Shown here: piece by piece, positions 61,701-64,000 of the stretch
How positions within the stretch are numbered: the stretch's first letter is position 1
Layout: each line of letters starts with the position of its first letter
NCBI GenBank assembly: GCA_033030425.1
Contig: JAUFSD010000003.1
Location: forward strand, 2,790,001 to 2,854,000
Source of the DNA: Verpa conica
Lineage: Eukaryota > Ascomycota > Pezizomycetes > Pezizales > Morchellaceae
Direction of reading: 5' to 3'
Length of the DNA: 64,000 nucleotides
The notes under the pieces: generated by a model
Told to the model about the DNA's origin: nothing
Database searches by the model: none
What the model saw: the letters and a program-made list of their open reading frames with translations, nothing else
Made by a program: the position numbers and the translations under genes

Positions 61701-64000
61701 ATTCATCAACCCGCGGACTCTCTTCAAATCAGAGCTTGTATATTCCGCTCTCCTTAACCTCTTGGCGTCTGGGGATCCGAAGGTTCAAACTCTGGCGCTG
61801 AAATGTGTATTCACATGGAAAATACCTGCAATCCGTGCGTACGAAGACAATCTTAATAACCTGCTCGATGATACCCGATTTCGAGAGGAGGTGACCCAGT
61901 TCGTTCAGGTTGAGGAAGAAGATTCAATGATCCAGACCGACCATCGAGAAGAACTAATGCCAGTATTACTTCGGATTCTTTACGGGCGTAGTTTGTCTCG
62001 AAAGAATGCCTCAAGCGGGAAGAAGGGAATGGAGAGTAAGCGAATAGTAGTTTTGGCATCTCTTGCAAATTTTCAACCACAAGAGAGGGACATCTTTATC
62101 GATATTACACTCGGGCAATTAGCAGAGGCTAAGTTCGTTGATAAGTCAGATTCAGGACGATACACGCTTCGACCAGAGGTGTTGGGTTCCGTGCATGTTT
62201 CAGCGAGGAAACAGGTTGGTTTTGTGAGGATGGTGGAGGATATGATGAAACAGCTTGGGTCAACGATGTTTGGGTATATACCGAAAGTTATGGATGCATT
62301 GTTGTACTGTCTTATTTCTGCGACGAAATCCCTCGGCCAGACTATAGCTGAAGAACCTACCTATGAGGATTCAGTATCACTTAAAGCGTCGAAGGCGATC
62401 CGTCAGAGTGGGTTTAAGTGCCTGAATGCACTGTTTACAAACTGCCCGGGCTTCGCATGGGCGCCGTATATGCCAGCACTATTCCAGGAGCTTGTGACGC
62501 CTAGACTTGAGAATCTCCCAGTAGAGACGTCTCAAGGTCTATCTGGATTATTACAGCTTTTCTTCACTTGGACAAAAGCAAGGAGTACAGTGCTGTTCCT
62601 TTCAGAGTACAACAACCAGGTTCTTCCAAAGGTTGCACAGTGCTTAGTGAGTAAGCAGGTTAAAGATGAAGTTGTTCTGTTTATCATCAAGCTTGTACAG
62701 AATATCGTTGCGCTTGTTAGACCCGAGGAGGATATGGAGGTCGAAGATAATTCACAGGCTATTAAAGAACGGCTAGTTTGGCCAAACGTGGATCTTTTTA
62801 TTGTTAACACCGGGGATATTCTACACAGAAGCCCTGGGAAAGAAGTTCTCGAGAAAGCTGTCGAGGCGATTGCAGCGATTGCACCATTTGTCTCTGGCGA
62901 TACTGAAACTACTCATTTGGTCGATATCTCGGTATTTATGCTCGATCAGCCCTCCCGCCGAGTCAGCCCAAAGGCCAAGAGTGAGATCTTGAGGATTCTT
63001 GTCCATTTCCTACCATTATGCATTATGGAGAAAGGCGATGATCTATTCGAACGAACATTCCGTAGCGTCTCTTCTCTTTTTGGTTTCTTTAAAGATAGAG
63101 AAGGCCGGGAAAATCTCGCCAGAGTTCTCAACATATTTGCAACAAGAGACGAAGAGATTGTCGAAGTCGCAGTACTATCCCAAAAACTGAACTCGTGGTC
63201 GAAAAAGCGTTTGGACGAACCGGATTTCGAGCAACGTTTAGAGGCATATGCCAAGATCAATGAGGAACGGCATAAGGGTTTTAGCCCAAGGCAATGGATG
63301 CCATTGCTGTTTAATATGCTATTTTTCATCAAGGATAATGAAGAATTGGTCATTCGGACAAATGCGTCTTATACATTGAGACGTTTCGCTGAGAGTGTTG
63401 GGGCTAAGCTTGGTACTCCTGACGAGGAAGCGTATTTGACGACATTGTCCGGCACTGTTATGCCTGCTCTAAGAGCCGGAGTTCGCGAAAAATCCGAGCT
63501 GGTTAGAGCTGAATTCGTTGGTGTCATGGCTCACATAATCAAGGAGTGCAGCTCTTGGGAGGAAGTCAGTGATATGAAGCCTCTTCTCTTCGGCGAGGAC
63601 GAGGAAGCCAGCTTTTTCAACAATATTCTTCATATTCAACAGCATAGGCGATTAAGGGCACTTCGGCGGCTGGCGGCAACGACCCAAAAAGAACGTGTTC
63701 AAAGCTCAAATATTGCGCATTTCTTCTTGCCACTTATTGAACATTTCGTGTTTGATATGGCTGAGGATGGACATAATCTGGCTAGTGAAACTGTTATTAC
63801 TATCGGGGCACTTGCCGAGCAGTTGTCATGGGCACAATACAGGGCTGTTTTTAGGAGATACACTGGGTATCTGAGGACCAGGGCTGAGCTAGAAAAGATT
63901 GTTGTTCGGTTGATTGGCGTAGTTGTGGATTCACTTTCGAGAGCCTGGGAGACGGCTAAAATAAATCTAGGAAAGCTAGTTACAGCAGGGGTCACAGAAA
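58775..64000 (+). CDS. UTP20: Utp20 (DRIM), U3 snoRNP small-subunit processome component (C-terminus beyond the right edge)
   Basis: Utp20 is a large HEAT-repeat nucleolar protein needed for 18S rRNA maturation. Exons 58775-58843, 58908-58939, 58987-59653, 59709-60280, 60335-61412 and 61465 to the edge give about 1651 residues of a family near 2500. The N-terminus has KNHSFQSFTQKIANIV, DPVRRVRRH, LPHILHYKDQIFELL and LLSQFAHDLGATF. The intron 61413-61464 (GTAGGG...AATAG, branch CTAATC) restores LHTPPLSAVLARTQALKVL and AAEKRSRQLVPMFLEWTR. Near the edge QLSWAQYRAVFRRYTGYL matches the DRIM region. No stop is seen after 61465. The 32-bp second exon is small but needed for frame. Confidence 0.93.

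Overview
The window is nuclear DNA of a filamentous ascomycete (Pezizomycotina). Three things point there: most genes are broken by short introns (about 47-120 nt, GT-AG, with CTAAC/CTAAT-like branch sites); the proteins are fungal versions of eukaryotic housekeeping families; and decayed genes in the AT-rich spacers carry stop codons of the CA-to-TA / TGG-to-TAG kind that repeat-induced point mutation (RIP) leaves. I cannot place the species. No bacterial-type operon, CRISPR array, rRNA or convincing tRNA gene is visible.

Layout, left to right. 1-5125: VPS33 (minus, runs off the left edge) and a TIP20/RINT1 tether gene (plus), divergent from a 179-bp spacer. 5126-6839: spacer with two adjoining miniature inverted-repeat elements. 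6840-12985: TAF1 and RAD52, both plus. 13736-18834: an unrecognised 485-residue protein and a 679-residue coiled-coil protein, both minus. 18835-22753: gene-poor AT-rich spacer with a small stop-ridden pseudogene. 22754-25932: MDM12 (minus) and the Pol III subunit RPC34 (plus). 27085-28279: a two-exon gene whose spliced product resembles the fungal HNH-nuclease-like family but appears to lack its histidines. 29742-34500: the TFIIIC subunit TFC4 (minus) divergent from MAK16 (plus). 35137-36318: an intronless RRM protein. 38947-40427: secreted RNase T2. 40428-43050: spacer with an ankyrin-repeat pseudogene and a foldback repeat. 43051-48776: DOP1 (minus). 49836-53556: clathrin light chain (minus) divergent from poly(A) polymerase (plus). 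55596-58306: transketolase. 58775 to the right edge: UTP20, incomplete.

The functional themes are membrane traffic and contact sites (VPS33, TIP20, DOP1, clathrin light chain, MDM12), RNA polymerase II/III transcription (TAF1, RPC34, TFC4), ribosome biogenesis and mRNA 3-prime processing (MAK16, UTP20, PAP1), recombination (RAD52) and the pentose phosphate pathway (transketolase). These genes are not an operon; at most, divergent pairs share promoters.

Most exon models were assembled by hand from reading frame, splice consensus and remembered family motifs, and the coding lengths close in frame. Weak points are named in the entries: DOP1 exon 4/5, PAP1 first and last exons, a 47-nt RAD52 intron and one acceptor in the coiled-coil gene. 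I saw no clear new biological system. The most unusual items are the apparently dead HNH-like protein, the nested miniature elements, the RIP-like pseudogenes and a probable GC-AG intron in clathrin light chain.
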